DNA from: Rhizaria sp. SCN 62-66
Lineage: Eukaryota > Rhizaria, unplaced
Reading direction: 5' to 3'
Assembly: GCA_001724265.1 (NCBI GenBank)
Contig: MEDY01000043.1
Location: 56,290 to 120,289 of the forward strand
DNA: 64,000 bases
Shown here: one piece after another, positions 19,995 to 31,100 of the stretch
Position numbering within the stretch: the stretch's first letter is position 1
How the letters are laid out: each line of letters starts with the position of its first letter
Notes under the pieces: model-generated
Databases searched by the model: none
Seen by the model: the letters and a program-made list of their open reading frames with translations, nothing else
Told to the model about the DNA's origin: nothing
Position numbers and translations under genes: made by a program

Positions 19995-21089
19995 ATGCGT
20001 CTTGCTCCCGCCGTCCTGCTCGCAGTCCTCTACGCCGTTCTCGCGGCCGAGGCCAGCATCCCGTGGTCCTCCGTCTCGCGCGGCGCCCTGCCCAACACCG
20101 ACGTGACCCACGGCGGCCTTCTTGGCATGTTCTCCGCCGATGGTGCCACGTCCGTGCTGCACTCGATCAAGGGCGACAAGTGGGAGGCGATCCCCTCCGA
20201 GTCTAACCCTGGCAAGCTCACTGTCACCTGCGCGCACCACAAGTCGCCCATCGTCCTCGCCGGCGGCTCCGCGGCTGCTGGTGGCCACGCGCTGGTTGCC
20301 ATGAGCGTTAACACGACCCGCCTGTACCCCGTCTCGAAGGTTCCCTCCTCGGTGACCGTGATCGCGATCAAGCCCATGCTCAACACCGATGACGCGTTCG
20401 GCGTGCTCGCTCTTAAGGGCGCCGACGACGGTTCCGTCTTCGTCGTCGCCTCCGGGGGCGAAGCCGTCACCGAAGTCAAGCTCCCCAAGACGCTCTTTGC
20501 CAACGGCAACGTGCCCGTGCAGGCCGCATTCCCCACCCCCAACGACTGGTTCATCGTCACTGGCGTGCCGACAGCGCGTGTCGAGGCGCTCTCCGCGGCC
20601 TTCCCCCGCAATGCGGGCCCCGGTGCCGTCGCCGCGGGCGCGTACGCGGGCGAGATCTTCCGCTCCAGCGACGCCGGTGCAACGTGGACCTCGGTCCACA
20701 ACGTCGAGGACGGCGCTTTCACCGACATCGACTGCATGTCCACCGAGCTCTGCCTCGCCAGCGTTGTCATCGACAACGCCAACGGCCAGATTGCGCGTCT
20801 CAAGGAGGGTGCGTGGTCCCCCGCCTTCCGCCAGGGCGCGGGCGTCGTCACCGCCGTGCGCTTTGCCTATGAGTCCGGCATGGCGCTCGCGACCGGTGGG
20901 CTGACCACGGAGGATGGCCGCAAGCTTGGTATGCTGCTGTCGTCCGCGCGCAACGGCATCCGCTGGGAGCCCGACCTCCGCGACAATGCCGCGCCTGTGT
21001 TTGACCGCATCGCGACCACGCCCGACGGGAAGACTGGCGTCGCCTCCGGCCGCGACAGCTCCGGCAAGGTCGTCGTCTTCAAGTTCTAA
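19995..21089 (+). CDS. Secreted Asp-box (BNR) repeat protein, likely beta-propeller
   Basis: 364 residues, intronless. The N-terminus MRLAPAVLLAVLYAVLAAEA is a clear signal peptide (a basic residue followed by a hydrophobic stretch ending in small residues), so the protein should enter the secretory pathway. Around residue 223 is RSSDAGATWTSV, which matches the Asp-box/BNR consensus S-x-D-x-G-x-T-W found in sialidases, sortilin-type and HCF136/Ycf48-type beta-propellers. A second region, SSARNGIRWEPDL, looks like a degenerate copy. Repeated beta-rich segments of about 45-50 residues fit a propeller. No sialidase catalytic residues could be recognised, so enzymatic activity is not claimed. There is one N-glycosylation sequon (NTT), and Cys pairs (DIDCMSTELC) suit an oxidising compartment. 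No transmembrane segment follows the signal peptide. The stop is TAA, with AATAAA 57 bp downstream. Confidence 0.75.
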   Translation: MRLAPAVLLAVLYAVLAAEASIPWSSVSRGALPNTDVTHGGLLGMFSADGATSVLHSIKGDKWEAIPSESNPGKLTVTCAHHKSPIVLAGGSAAAGGHALVAMSVNTTRLYPVSKVPSSVTVIAIKPMLNTDDAFGVLALKGADDGSVFVVASGGEAVTEVKLPKTLFANGNVPVQAAFPTPNDWFIVTGVPTARVEALSAAFPRNAGPGAVAAGAYAGEIFRSSDAGATWTSVHNVEDGAFTDIDCMSTELCLASVVIDNANGQIARLKEGAWSPAFRQGAGVVTAVRFAYESGMALATGGLTTEDGRKLGMLLSSARNGIRWEPDLRDNAAPVFDRIATTPDGKTGVASGRDSSGKVVVFKF

Positions 21090-21145
21090 GAATTCGCTTG
21101 TGAACGTACACTTTTGTTTGATAGTTTATTTTTTTTGCTCTGTAA

Positions 21146-21151
21146 AATAAA
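21146..21151 (+). terminator. Candidate polyadenylation signal (AATAAA)
   Basis: AATAAA lies within TGTAAAATAAAATT, 57 bp after the stop of the Asp-box gene, in AT-rich DNA following a T-run. Position and sequence fit a eukaryotic poly(A) signal; use of this hexamer in this organism is assumed. Confidence 0.4.
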
Positions 21152-21846
21152 ATTATGAGTTTTTTTCATGTTCGTAGTGTCTTAAAGTCTTACTTTTCCA
21201 CAAAAATAATGTATCATGGCAGCTGGAATTGCAATTGTGAGTGCGACAAAGGATGAAAGTGAGCATTCACGCTCCTCGGAAGGCCTTACTTTGGAAATGC
21301 AACGCGCGCTTGTAGTCATTGCTCATAACTGTTATTTGGCGCAGAAAGATGTTCACGCTGCTTGTCTCGGGACTCATCGACACTAATTCGTTTCAGACTG
21401 TCTTCAAAGCTTTGTCGAGTGAATGATGATATTAATCATGCACCATATCGCGCATGTACGCCCACACGTGCGCCTTTGGCACTTCCTGCTCGCAGTCACG
21501 GCGTCAAGATGACGAAAACATCGGAACGCATGGGGGCAGAATAGAACAACCGACCAAACGGCCGACCAATGACAGATTTCCCTGTCCTCATTTTCCGAGT
21601 ATTTTGACGTCGAACGAAAAAATATGTTTCTGCAGCCATATTATATCCTGCTGAAGTATGCCTTTAATTTGTACAGAAATGTACTATAATCTCATAGACT
21701 GTTCCTATGCGAGCTATTGGTGGGCCTTCATGAGCTGGCAACTGCATGATCAAATTCGTGTACATACGCATTTCCCCACAGAGAGCTCACACACATTTTT
21801 TTCTCGCGCCCTCTATTGTTTACTCTTTTGTAGGCTAATTACTGCC
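21152..21846. other. Intergenic region, nothing firm
   Basis: AT-rich to neutral sequence. A 56-codon plus-strand ORF (21216-21386) is present but lacks the local GC-rich codon pattern and any recognised motif. No tRNA, snRNA or repeat was recognised. Confidence 0.4.
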
Positions 21847-22032
21847 ATGTCAGCAAGCGGCGGCTCTCATCAACCTCGCGGGCTAAAGGTACGTGGATAG
21901 TTTGATCTTGCCTCTCTTTCATTTTGTGCTTTGACATGGCTGTATCAGGATATTGTGTGCAGAGCTTCTGACGCAACTACTATCGTTACGTCCCTGGCTC
22001 TTTTTTCTTCTTCGCTCGCATTGTTTCCCTGA
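21847..22032 (+). CDS. Candidate small spliced gene or gene remnant
   Basis: An ATG at 21847 opens 14 codons (MSASGGSHQPRGLK) directly followed by GTACGT, the donor hexamer used by the confident introns in this window. The nearest acceptor, TGTATCAG, ends at 21948 (a 60-bp intron), and the joined frame ends at TGA 22030-22032, giving only 41 residues. Such an intron would be shorter than any other here, so a longer intron or a degraded gene is equally possible. The product is not recognised. The perfect donor after a plausible first exon is the only real evidence. Confidence 0.22.
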
Positions 22033-22245
22033 TCCTGTGTTTCCTCCGGCGGGCTCGGCTGCCCCTGAAGACGATTACGCCATAACAGCAGCTTCCTAGC
22101 ACTGGCACTGGCAGGGCCACCGCTCTCACTCATTGACGGCGACATTAAGACCGGTGCCGCCGATGCCAACGGCTTTGGCTCCGGATCCTCACTCCGGACG
22201 AGCGCGATAGCCTCTACAATCGTGTACTTTGCACATCGCGTGCGC

Positions 22246-24406
22246 TCACGCGTTGTTGTAGCGCTCGTACTCCTCCGGTGTCATCCTGTCGATGTGCTCA
22301 TCGGTGATGCGCGACAGCGGCACAAGCTCGCCAGCCACCGACACCATCTCCTCCTCCGCCGCCGCCGCGTCCAAAGCCGCCTGCGCACGCTCCTGCTCCT
22401 CTCGCAGAAGTGCCTCGGCGGCCGCGACCACGGCGGTGTGGCTCAGCCCAGTGGCGATAGACTCAGTCTCGACACCGGCCGCAGCGGTCCCGGGCTCGGT
22501 CTCGGTCTTGACACCGACACCAGTCGCAGCGTCGGACTGAGTCGCAACACCGGCCGCGGTGGCAGTGGTGAGCTCGCCGCGGGCGTGGGCGAGCACAGCG
22601 GCGTTGAGCGCCTCTTGACGCGCGCGCTCCTCGGCCTCACGGATCTCTGCTAAGCGCTTCTCCTGTAAATACGTGACAGACGCGAGTGTGAAAAAAAAAA
22701 AAAGATGTCGCGTGAGAATACGAGAGGATGAAACAATAAAACCTGGGATTCAAATAACTCTCTTTAGTGTGTGAATATCTGTGATAGTGGATAAGAACAT
22801 CTGGTCACGGGTACGTACCTCTGCCTCGCGCTGCTCGCGCTTAACGGCCTCGCGAACCTCGCTCTGCTGCGCCTCGGCCGCGCGCGCGGTCTCCGCACGC
22901 TCGCGCGCGGCGCGCTCGTCGGGCGTCATGCGGCTCCACGAGAGGTCCTCCTTCGAGACTTGCACGCGCTGCGATGGAGATCACAGTCGCAACCGCATTC
23001 GCAGTCGCAAGGGAAGACAAAGCGTCGCAAAGTTGCGAAGATAACAATCCAGAGCGAGAGTAACAAACCAAAACAAAAAAGAAGAAGTAGTACGAGAGTG
23101 AGAACATCGCAAAATGCAACAAAAACAACAGATCACAATTTACGTGAGAAGAGCGCATAAAAGCCAATAATGCACAGCACAGTGGGGTTGAGCCGCAGAA
23201 CGCACGTACGTTGGCGAGGTCGGCCGTGGAAGAGTGCCCGACCTTTGCGCCGACACCACTGTCGGCACTGCTCCCGCCCGCCCCGGCGGCCTTATCCGCG
23301 GAGTCGCCCGTGCCCAAGGCGTCGAGCTCGAGTTTCTCGCGGAGGACCTGCTCCACTTGGCTACGCAGCTGCTCGATAGGCTCTAGCTGGAGGTTGAGCT
23401 CACGCTTGAGCTGATCGAGCGGCAACACCCACTGCGAGTGCTCCGCCAGTGCGCGTTTGCACGTCTGGCAGCGGTAAGACGAGAACACGTAGGTACGCGT
23501 GACTCCGTCGGGACCGGTGACCGTGCCGTCGGGCGCGTCCGCGGTCGGGTCGCCGTCGGTGGCGGCGGAGAGCACGCTGGCGTCGATGATCCCGCTGCGA
23601 GCCTGGTTCGCGACAGCGCGCGCGGTGAGCTCAGCGATGTGGATGACATCGGTGAAGGTTAACACGTGGTTGCACCGGATGCAGCCAGAGTTGACGCACT
23701 TGTACTCGGCAATGTTGTTCGCGGGCGTGTCGAGCGAGGCGAGCATCTGCATGTGGCGGTACTGCACGACCTTGACGATCGACTCGTAGTCGATGCGCCA
23801 CTCCTGGTGCGTGCGCGGCCGCAGCTCGCGCTTGTTGACGATCACAGGTGTCGCACTCTGGTTTTCGTCCTGCACCGTTGTCGTCGTAATAAGCAAGTTC
23901 TGTGAGAGGGTTGCAAGCATGCTGTCAATCTGCTTCTCCCCGAGCTTAAGGTAGTCGGAGATCGTCGACGAGCGGAACCTACGCATGCAACGTGGGAAAC
24001 AAGAAAGAGCCCAATGAGTTTAGGGGAAGGTGAGAAAAGGATGAGTTGAGTGTGTGCAGACACGTGCGGCTGCTCCAGGTGGATTTTAATGGGTGCACGT
24101 ACGTCTCGCCGCTGGGCGCGTGATGCAGGACTGCAGAGATGAGAATTGAGTACTCGATGTCGAAGTAGGCGCGCACGACGAGTCGCAGCAACTGCTGCCC
24201 CTTCGTGTGCTGTGATCGGTATCAGGACGTCGTTTCAGAGTAAACAGGAATTCACAAATGTAAGAAAGACGTGTGGGATGAAGTAATGTGAGATATAAGC
24301 GTTGATATGCATTGAGATCCCTCCAAGTGCCATGATGTTTGGGAAGGACTCGTTGGTTGAACGATCGTACCAGCTCGGCGTCAATGCTGCCGTAGTTAAA
24401 GTTCAT
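22246..24406 (-). CDS. GTF2E1: Transcription initiation factor TFIIE alpha subunit, five exons
   Basis: Exons, in transcript order: 24406-24371, 24209-24103, 23978-23210, 22968-22819 and 22662-22246 (492 residues). The N-terminal region (about 17-125) matches the TFIIE-alpha winged helix: LLRLVVRAYFDIEYSILI, then ISDYLKLGEKQIDSMLATLS, then WRIDYESIVKVVQYR. It is followed by a zinc ribbon with Cys pairs CIRC (147/150) and CQTC (218/221), then LNLQLEPIEQLRSQVEQVL, which corresponds to the 'FNEQIEPIYALLRE' region of the human protein. The C-terminal tail RMTPEEYERYNNA resembles the acidic 'MTPEEKEAY' end of human TFIIE-alpha. The protein helps RNA polymerase II promoter melting and recruits TFIIH. 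Unusually, the zinc-ribbon loop is about 67 residues, against about 21 in human. Introns 1, 3 and 4 are phase 0; intron 2 is phase 2. The stop is TGA. Confidence 0.9.
22663..22818 (-). other. TFIIE-alpha intron 4
   Basis: 156 bp, reading GTACGTAC to ATTTACAG on the minus strand, phase 0. It contains a 13-base T-run on the transcript strand upstream of the acceptor. Confidence 0.85.
22969..23209 (-). other. TFIIE-alpha intron 3
   Basis: 241 bp, reading GTACGTGC to CCATCGCAG on the minus strand, phase 0. Confidence 0.8.
23979..24102 (-). other. TFIIE-alpha intron 2
   Basis: 124 bp, reading GTACGTGC to CATGCGTAG on the minus strand. It interrupts a Thr codon (AC/G) in the winged-helix domain. 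Confidence 0.85.
24210..24370 (-). other. TFIIE-alpha intron 1
   Basis: 161 bp, reading GTACGATC to GATCACAG on the minus strand, phase 0. It joins MNFNYGSIDAEL to HTKGQQLLRLV. The donor differs from the other introns only at its sixth base. Confidence 0.7.
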
Positions 24407-25164
24407 TATTGGTTGAAATCGGGTGCGTCAGCGCGCCAGGTGTCCGAATTGCACCTGATTAAACACGTAGGTATTACAGCGGAAAGGGTGGGATCAGAGG
24501 ATCTCAGGCACAGTGCTGTGGCAATGAAGCGTCGATCACTGATGCGACCTTGAAAAGCTGAGCGAAAGAAAATGAACGATAGTGAGTAGGTGATGTGAAT
24601 TAGACAATACAAATACGGGACACCGTATTTACGTAAGATTTAACAAAGAATTGCACTGTTTCATTTCATTTAACGATGAGATCATGGAGATCGGGTTGGT
24701 TTGAGTACGGCAACTTCGTCCAACCAACGATGAGCATGGACCGAAAAAAACAGACCCGACCAATCGCTGGCTCACGAACCTTGGAGGCTCAAACTTTATT
24801 CAAATTAACGCGGCATAATCAAACTTTTTAGGGAGTGATAATGTATTTATTGAATTTAATTGGAGTATTCTATATGATATCTTGAGTTTGGTGCTATTCG
24901 ATGTATTTGTGCTGGGAAAATCTTGATTTGATTCTGCAGCAGCAACGGTCATCGAGCTCAACGGGCGCCGGCTCATTCTGCGATTTTTTGCGACCAATTA
25001 ACGACGACAAATTAATTTTTAGTAGCGAATATGGATTGAAGTCGGCGCTAACTGTAAAATATTCCCATTAATTTCTGTCGAAAGTGTCTTATAGCTTGGC
25101 TGTGTCTTTGATAGCATCCCCCACCCAACCTCACGCCCTCCTGTTCAAGCGAACCGATCGGCCC
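24407..25164. other. Divergent intergenic region (TFIIE-alpha / giant repeat protein)
   Basis: About 760 bp of AT-rich DNA between two divergent genes, so both promoters should lie here. Several CCAAT-like sites occur (GACCAATCG near 24758, CGACCAATTAACG near 24990). No ORF with local codon bias, RNA gene or long repeat was seen. Confidence 0.5.
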
Positions 25165-28100
25165 ATGAGCCGTCAGCCCAACAGTTCGAGCTCCCGCAGC
25201 GGCACCTCAGCCGCAGCGTCGGGCCAGGCCCGTCCATCGACTGCCCGGCGCTCGTTCTCCCCATCGGCGTCCACCGCGGCCATCTCGCGTCCCACGACCG
25301 CCGGCGCTGCGCGTCGCACGCCTCCCTCCGCGCAGGCCGCGCCACCCTCCGCTGGCTCCCGCGCAAGTTCAGCGTCCCGCTCGGCCTCGCGCCCTGCCGC
25401 CGGCGCCGCGCCCGAGCCCGCTATGCGCCCGCAAACCCTTTTCACAGCTACCACCGCGGCGGCAGCCAACAAGCCCGGAGCTGCTTCAGGCGCGCGCTAC
25501 TCCTGGCGCGCCCCCGCAGCCGCCGCCTCAAACACTGCGCTCGCTGCTCCCTCGGCTGACGCGTCCGCCGCGGCGCTCAACGCGGACGTGCGGCGTGCGC
25601 TTTCAGTTGCCGGCAGCGGACCCATCGCGACCTACGCGGCCGCGCTTAACGCCTACGAAGGCGTAAGCCCCAGCGCTTCGGCTGTGACTTCGGCGTCAGC
25701 GCCGCGGTACGGGCCTGACGCGCTGTCTCCGGCCGCTGCAGCAGCCGCCGCGCGCCTCTCCCCCGCGGCCGCTGCTTCCTCGTCGTCATCTTCATCATCA
25801 GCGTCCCCGTCAGTGTCAGCGTCAGCGTCTGCGGCGGCTGCGGCTGCCGCGGCCGTGCTGCGTTCCTCGGGCGTCTCCGGCCCCGCCGCGCGCGCCGTCG
25901 TCGCGGACCTCGTCCACAGCGCGTACGGCGGCGACCCGCACCGCGCTGCGATGGCGCTCGCCGTCGCCACTCTTCAGCAGGAACAGGTCCAACAAGCCCA
26001 GGCCCAGCAGCAGCAGCAGCAGTACGCTCAGTCCGCCGCCCAGTCCGAGTCCGTGCCGTCTCTGACCGAGGCTGTTTCTCTGCGCCGCGGCGTTGCGCCA
26101 GCGCTTGCGGGCACATTGTCGACCAACGCGCTCACGCTCGGTCCTCAGCGCCCGCACCTGGGCCAGGGCCTCGCGCCGCGCGACTCGCGCCGCCCAGCAG
26201 ATGCGCGGTCACCGGCCGACGCCGCGGCCGCGGGCGGGGGCTACGCGCGGTCTCTGCGCTCCCCAACCACCGCCGCCGCTGCTGCTGGCGCAGGCGCCGC
26301 GCCAACGTCTTTCGGCGCACCGCTGCAGCACGTGCGCTCGCCAAGCCAGGGCCATGGTGTGTACGGTGGTGATGATGCTGCTGACGCGCTGTCGTCGTCA
26401 GTGGCGACCGAGTTCGACCGGTACCGCCACGCGGGGCCCTCGCGCGCGGCCGCCGCGACCTCGGCCTCGGTCACTGCCGCCGTCGCCGCGCTCGACGAAT
26501 ATGACACCGGCCGCGCGCTCCGCCGCAGCGCGTTCGACGCCAACGCCGCCGGTACTCATGGGGCACGCGGCGGTACTCACGGTCACGGAACGCATAGCGG
26601 CTTAGGCGCGGGTCCGACCCCCGGCAGCCCGCTGTGGCGCGCGCACTCGCTCATGGCTGCAATGCCGACCGACGACCTGCTCCGCGTCGCGCGCGCCGGC
26701 GAGCGCGCCGCCGCCGCCGCCGCCGCCCGCAGCGACGTCGCGGCCCACAGCGGTCACAGCGACGACGCGCCTGACGTGGGCTCCTCGCCGACCGGTGGCC
26801 GTCCCACGGCGATGCGGCGCGCCATTGACCGCTACCACGCGCTCTCGGCCGGCGCGCGCGGCTCCGAAGCGCTGAGTCCGCCCCGCGCGCCCGCGAACCC
26901 GGCGACTGCGGCGGCGCACGGGCCTGCGCCCGAGGCCGTGCGGTCCCTCGCGCGCGCGCTGGTGCGGGCGGAGCGCGGCGCGATGGCCGTGGAGCAAAGC
27001 GCCGCCGACCGCGCGCTGGCGGCCGCGCTCAACGCGGACCCGGCGCTGTTGGCCGCCGCTATGGACGCAGTCGGCGCGGTCGCTGAGGGCGAGTCGGTGC
27101 TCGAGCGCGCGCACAACGCAGACGGAAGCCACCGCGCGAAGGGCAAGGCTGCGCGCGCGGCGGGCGCTGCGGCTGCCGAGGCTGCGGCCGTCGCGGCGGG
27201 CCAGGCGCCCCCGCGCCGCGCCGGGTACCTCTCTTCGCTCACATCCCCTGCCGCGGCGGACAGCCCGGCGCCCGGCGACGCGCTGCTGCCGCCCGCGCTG
27301 GCCGCGGACCTGGTCGCGCGTGCGGAGGCGTACGGGCTCCCGCCGGACGCGCTGGCCGCCGTGGCCGCCGCCGCCGCCGCGGGTACCGTACCAGCGCTTG
27401 AGAGCTTCGCGCTCGGCTACGTCGCGCGCCGCGGTGCCTCTGCAGCTCAGGGTGCCGCCACTGCGGCCGCGCCGGCCTCCGCTGGTGCGTCGGGACAGAG
27501 CGGCAAGTCCGCGGCGGCGCAGATGGCGCAGCAGCTCTTCGCCAAGGGCGGACGCTACACCGTCCGCCCACTGGCGCCCGTGCCCGCTGTAGACCCCGTG
27601 GGCGCCGCCATCGAGGCCGGCCGCGCCGCTGCAACCGCGGAAGGCGCGCGCGTGCGCAGGCAGCTCTACAGCCCCGAACAAGACGGCCGCCAGTCCGCTT
27701 CGACAGCCGCTGCTGTCACAGGGCGCTCGCCGCTGGCTGATGGGCGCGGTCGGCAGCGGTTCGTCGTGCAGCGCCCGCCGCAGTCGCCGTTCCGTCCCGA
27801 AACCGCTGAGGACTCGCGCTCACGGTCGCGCTCACAGTCACAATCACGTTCGCGGTCGCAGTCGCGCACTCGGCCACGCAACGCCGCCGCGCCGCTGGGG
27901 TTCGGCGCGCCCACGGTCACCGCCTCGCGCACTGTCACTGCGACTGGACAACAACAGCAGCAGCGGCCTGCGTCTGCCTCTGCCGCGCCCGCGTCGCGCC
28001 GCGCTGGCCCCGCCAAGCCCATGCTCGACACCGCGCTCTCCGCAGTTCGCGCCGCCGCCGCCGCCGCCCACGCCGGCGCGCGCAAGCCCGTACGCGCGCC

Positions 28101-31100
28101 CACTGGTATTGTCGAGCACGACTACGCCGCCGACGGCTTTGACGACGACGGCGGCCACGCTGCGGCGAGCATGACGGGGCTCTCTGCGGCGCGCGCAGAC
28201 CGCTTGCGCGAGCGTGCTGCAGCGGCCGCGGTGCTGCGTGCGAACCCGCAGGCGCGCGCGCAGGCCGACGAACGCCGCGCGAAGGCCGAGGACGACGCAC
28301 GCGCGCGCGCGCTCGCGGCGAGCAAGAAAGCTGCCGTCCCACGCCTCGGCACTGGCACCACATCCGCCCCCGCGCAACAGCAGCAACAGCAGCAACAGCA
28401 GCAACAGCAGCAGCAGCAGCGCGGCCGCGGCCGTACGGCGGCCGCTGCTGCCGCTGCGGCAGCGGAACAACCTGCAGCAGCAGCGGCGGGGATCGACTAC
28501 GGCGGCGCCGCGCCCCCGCAAGCGCACGCGACGGTGCAGGAGCACATGGCGGCGCGGCGCGCGAGCGAGCGTGCGGCGCAGCACCGCCAGCGCGCCGCGG
28601 CGGCCGCGGAGGCCGCGCGCCACGAGCAGCGCCTCGCCGCGCTCGACGCCACCGCGCGCCGCAACGCCAGCGCCTCGGCCGCCGCGGCGCGCGCCAGCAG
28701 CGGCAGCCGCGCCCGCGGGGGCGGCCGCGCCCAGCAGCCCGCGCAGCAGGCGCACGACGCGGTCTACTGCGACGAGCCCGACACGAAGACGGCGCTGTTG
28801 TCGGTGCTGCGCGCACAGACGGCGCGCATGGAGGGCGTCGCGGCCGCCACGCGCGCGGCGCAGTCTCAGGGCGCCGGCCGGCCCGCGACCGGCCGCGGCG
28901 CCAGCGCAGGCGCCATCCGTCCCATGGCCTCGGGCGCGGCGCCTCTCTCGCGCACCCACCTGCCGCTTCCCGCTGGCCAGGGCCAGGGTCAGAGCCAGGG
29001 GTTTATGACCTCTACGGCTGCAGCAGCGATGGCGGCCGAGTCCGCCGCCGCGGCTCGCGCGGTCCGCGACGCGCGGGTGGCGGCTGTGGTGCAGCAGCAG
29101 AAGCAGGAGCGGCAGCGGCGCTTCGCCAAGGCAGCGCGCCTGCTGCAGCAAAATGTGGCGCCCGCCGAAGACGAGCCCGCCGCCGCGCCCCTCTCGCAGG
29201 GCCGCGCCGTGGCCTCGGACGGCGCCGGCCGGCTGCGCGTCGCGCTGCTGCCCGAGCATGAGGGCGACGACGATGCTGACGCCGCCGCCGCGGCTGCGCG
29301 CCCCCGTAGTGTGCTCGACCGCCGGCCCTCGGGCGCCGTGCTGCCCCGCGCGCGCCGCGGCGGACGCGCACTCGCGGACGCCTACGCGCGCGCGCTCGCG
29401 GCTGACAGCAACGCCGCGGACGCGGAGGACGACGACGCAGGTAGTGAGGCCGAGGAAGGCGACGCGCTGATCCTCGCGCAGACACTCGCGCTGCAGTCGA
29501 TGTCGCCCAAGCGCACTGTGGTCCGCAACCGCGACTCCCCGGCCCGCGCCCCCACCTTCACATCCCTCGAGACCGAGGCCGAGTCTAAGGCCGTTGATGC
29601 GATGGTGGATGAGGACGAGCAGCCGCATTCGGCGCCCGCGACGACTGTGCGCCGCCCGGCCCCCGCGGCGCGCGGCGCTGCGGTCACGTCATCCGGCGGC
29701 ACTGTGCGCGCGCGGCTTGACTTCGACTCCCCCGCCAGCCCGCCCACCACAGTGGCCGGCGCGTGGGCTCTGCGCGCTGGGTCAGACCCGCTCGCCGCGG
29801 CGCCCGCGCCCGACTCGCCATCCGCGGCCGCGCTGGCTGAGGCGCTGGCAGCCGTGGACCGCGCGTTCGGACTCGCAGACGCCACGCGCCTCACGGCCCC
29901 GCTCGCGCCGGAGCTTGCGGCCGTCGCGCGCCCCCGCTACGCTGTCGCTGCGTACGGCCACAGCCACGGCCACGGTTTCGGTTACGACCAAAAGCCGCAC
30001 CACGCCGCCGAGGACGAGTACTACAACGACGATGTCAGTGAGCTTGCGCCGCCCGAGCCGCACGTCGCCGCGGTCACCCGCGGCCCGCGCTCCCTTGCGC
30101 ACGCCTCCGCGTGGGGCGCACCCGTTACCGGCGAGGACGACGACGAGAACGCCGACGGCGATGACGACAACGGCGGCCACGTGTACTGGAAGCCGTCGCG
30201 GCGCTCTCTCGACGCCGCGCTTGGCCCCGCGCGCGCGGCCGACGACGAAGACGATGAGGAGGACGCTGAGGCCGACGCTGACGCCGCTGCCGCCGTCGCC
30301 GCCGCCGCCGCGTCAGGCAGCCACGCAAAGCCCTCCCTGGCGGATATTCTGGCCGCGCCTCGCCTGCACCGCGACGAACACTACACCGCTCACGATGACG
30401 ACGATGCTGACGCTGACGACAATGACGACGAGCGCTACGATGGCGAGGAGTACCCGGCCGAGCTGCCGCACGCGGAGCTCCACGCGGCGCCCGGCGCGGC
30501 GTTGCTGCCGATGGTGCCCGCCGAGGAAGAGCACGCGTTTACGGCGTCGCAGCTTCCCGCGGGGCTCGCCGGCGCCGATTCCGGCCCCTCTGACGCCCCC
30601 GCGCCGTGGAACGCGCTGCAAGCGCTCACGCAGGACATGCTCGCACGCCAGCACGCCGCCGCGCGCGCCGTGGAGGCAGCGCAGGACGCGGCCCGCCGCG
30701 AGCGAACCGCCGAGCTGCGCGCCGCCGCGGAGGCGCTGGCCGAGGCCGAGGCGCGGGAAGACCGTGAGCAGCGCGCCGAGAGCAAGCGCCGCGCCGACGC
30801 CGCTGCGGCCGCCGAGGCTGAGGCGGGGATGCCCGTGCCCGCGCCTCTGCTGCCTGAGGGCGGCGATGACGACGCTGTGGGCGAGGACGAGGTAGTGCTT
30901 GAAGATGGCGAGGCGATGGAAGGCGATTACGAGGGCGACGAGGCTGAGGACGCCGCTATGGCCGCCGCTGTTGCTGCGCTCGACGCCGCTTCCGCACTCG
31001 CCAACGCCGTCATCACCCCCGCGAAGCCGTCCGCTGCCTCCGGCGCGGCTGCCTCTGACGAGGAGCCTGGTCCTGTGGCGATCGCAGCAGCGCAACTGGC

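Noticed and set aside
21216-21386. 56-codon plus-strand ORF (MAAGIAIVSATKDE...)
   Set aside because: Short, without GC-rich codon bias, splice evidence or a recognised motif; chance ORF in intergenic DNA is more likely.
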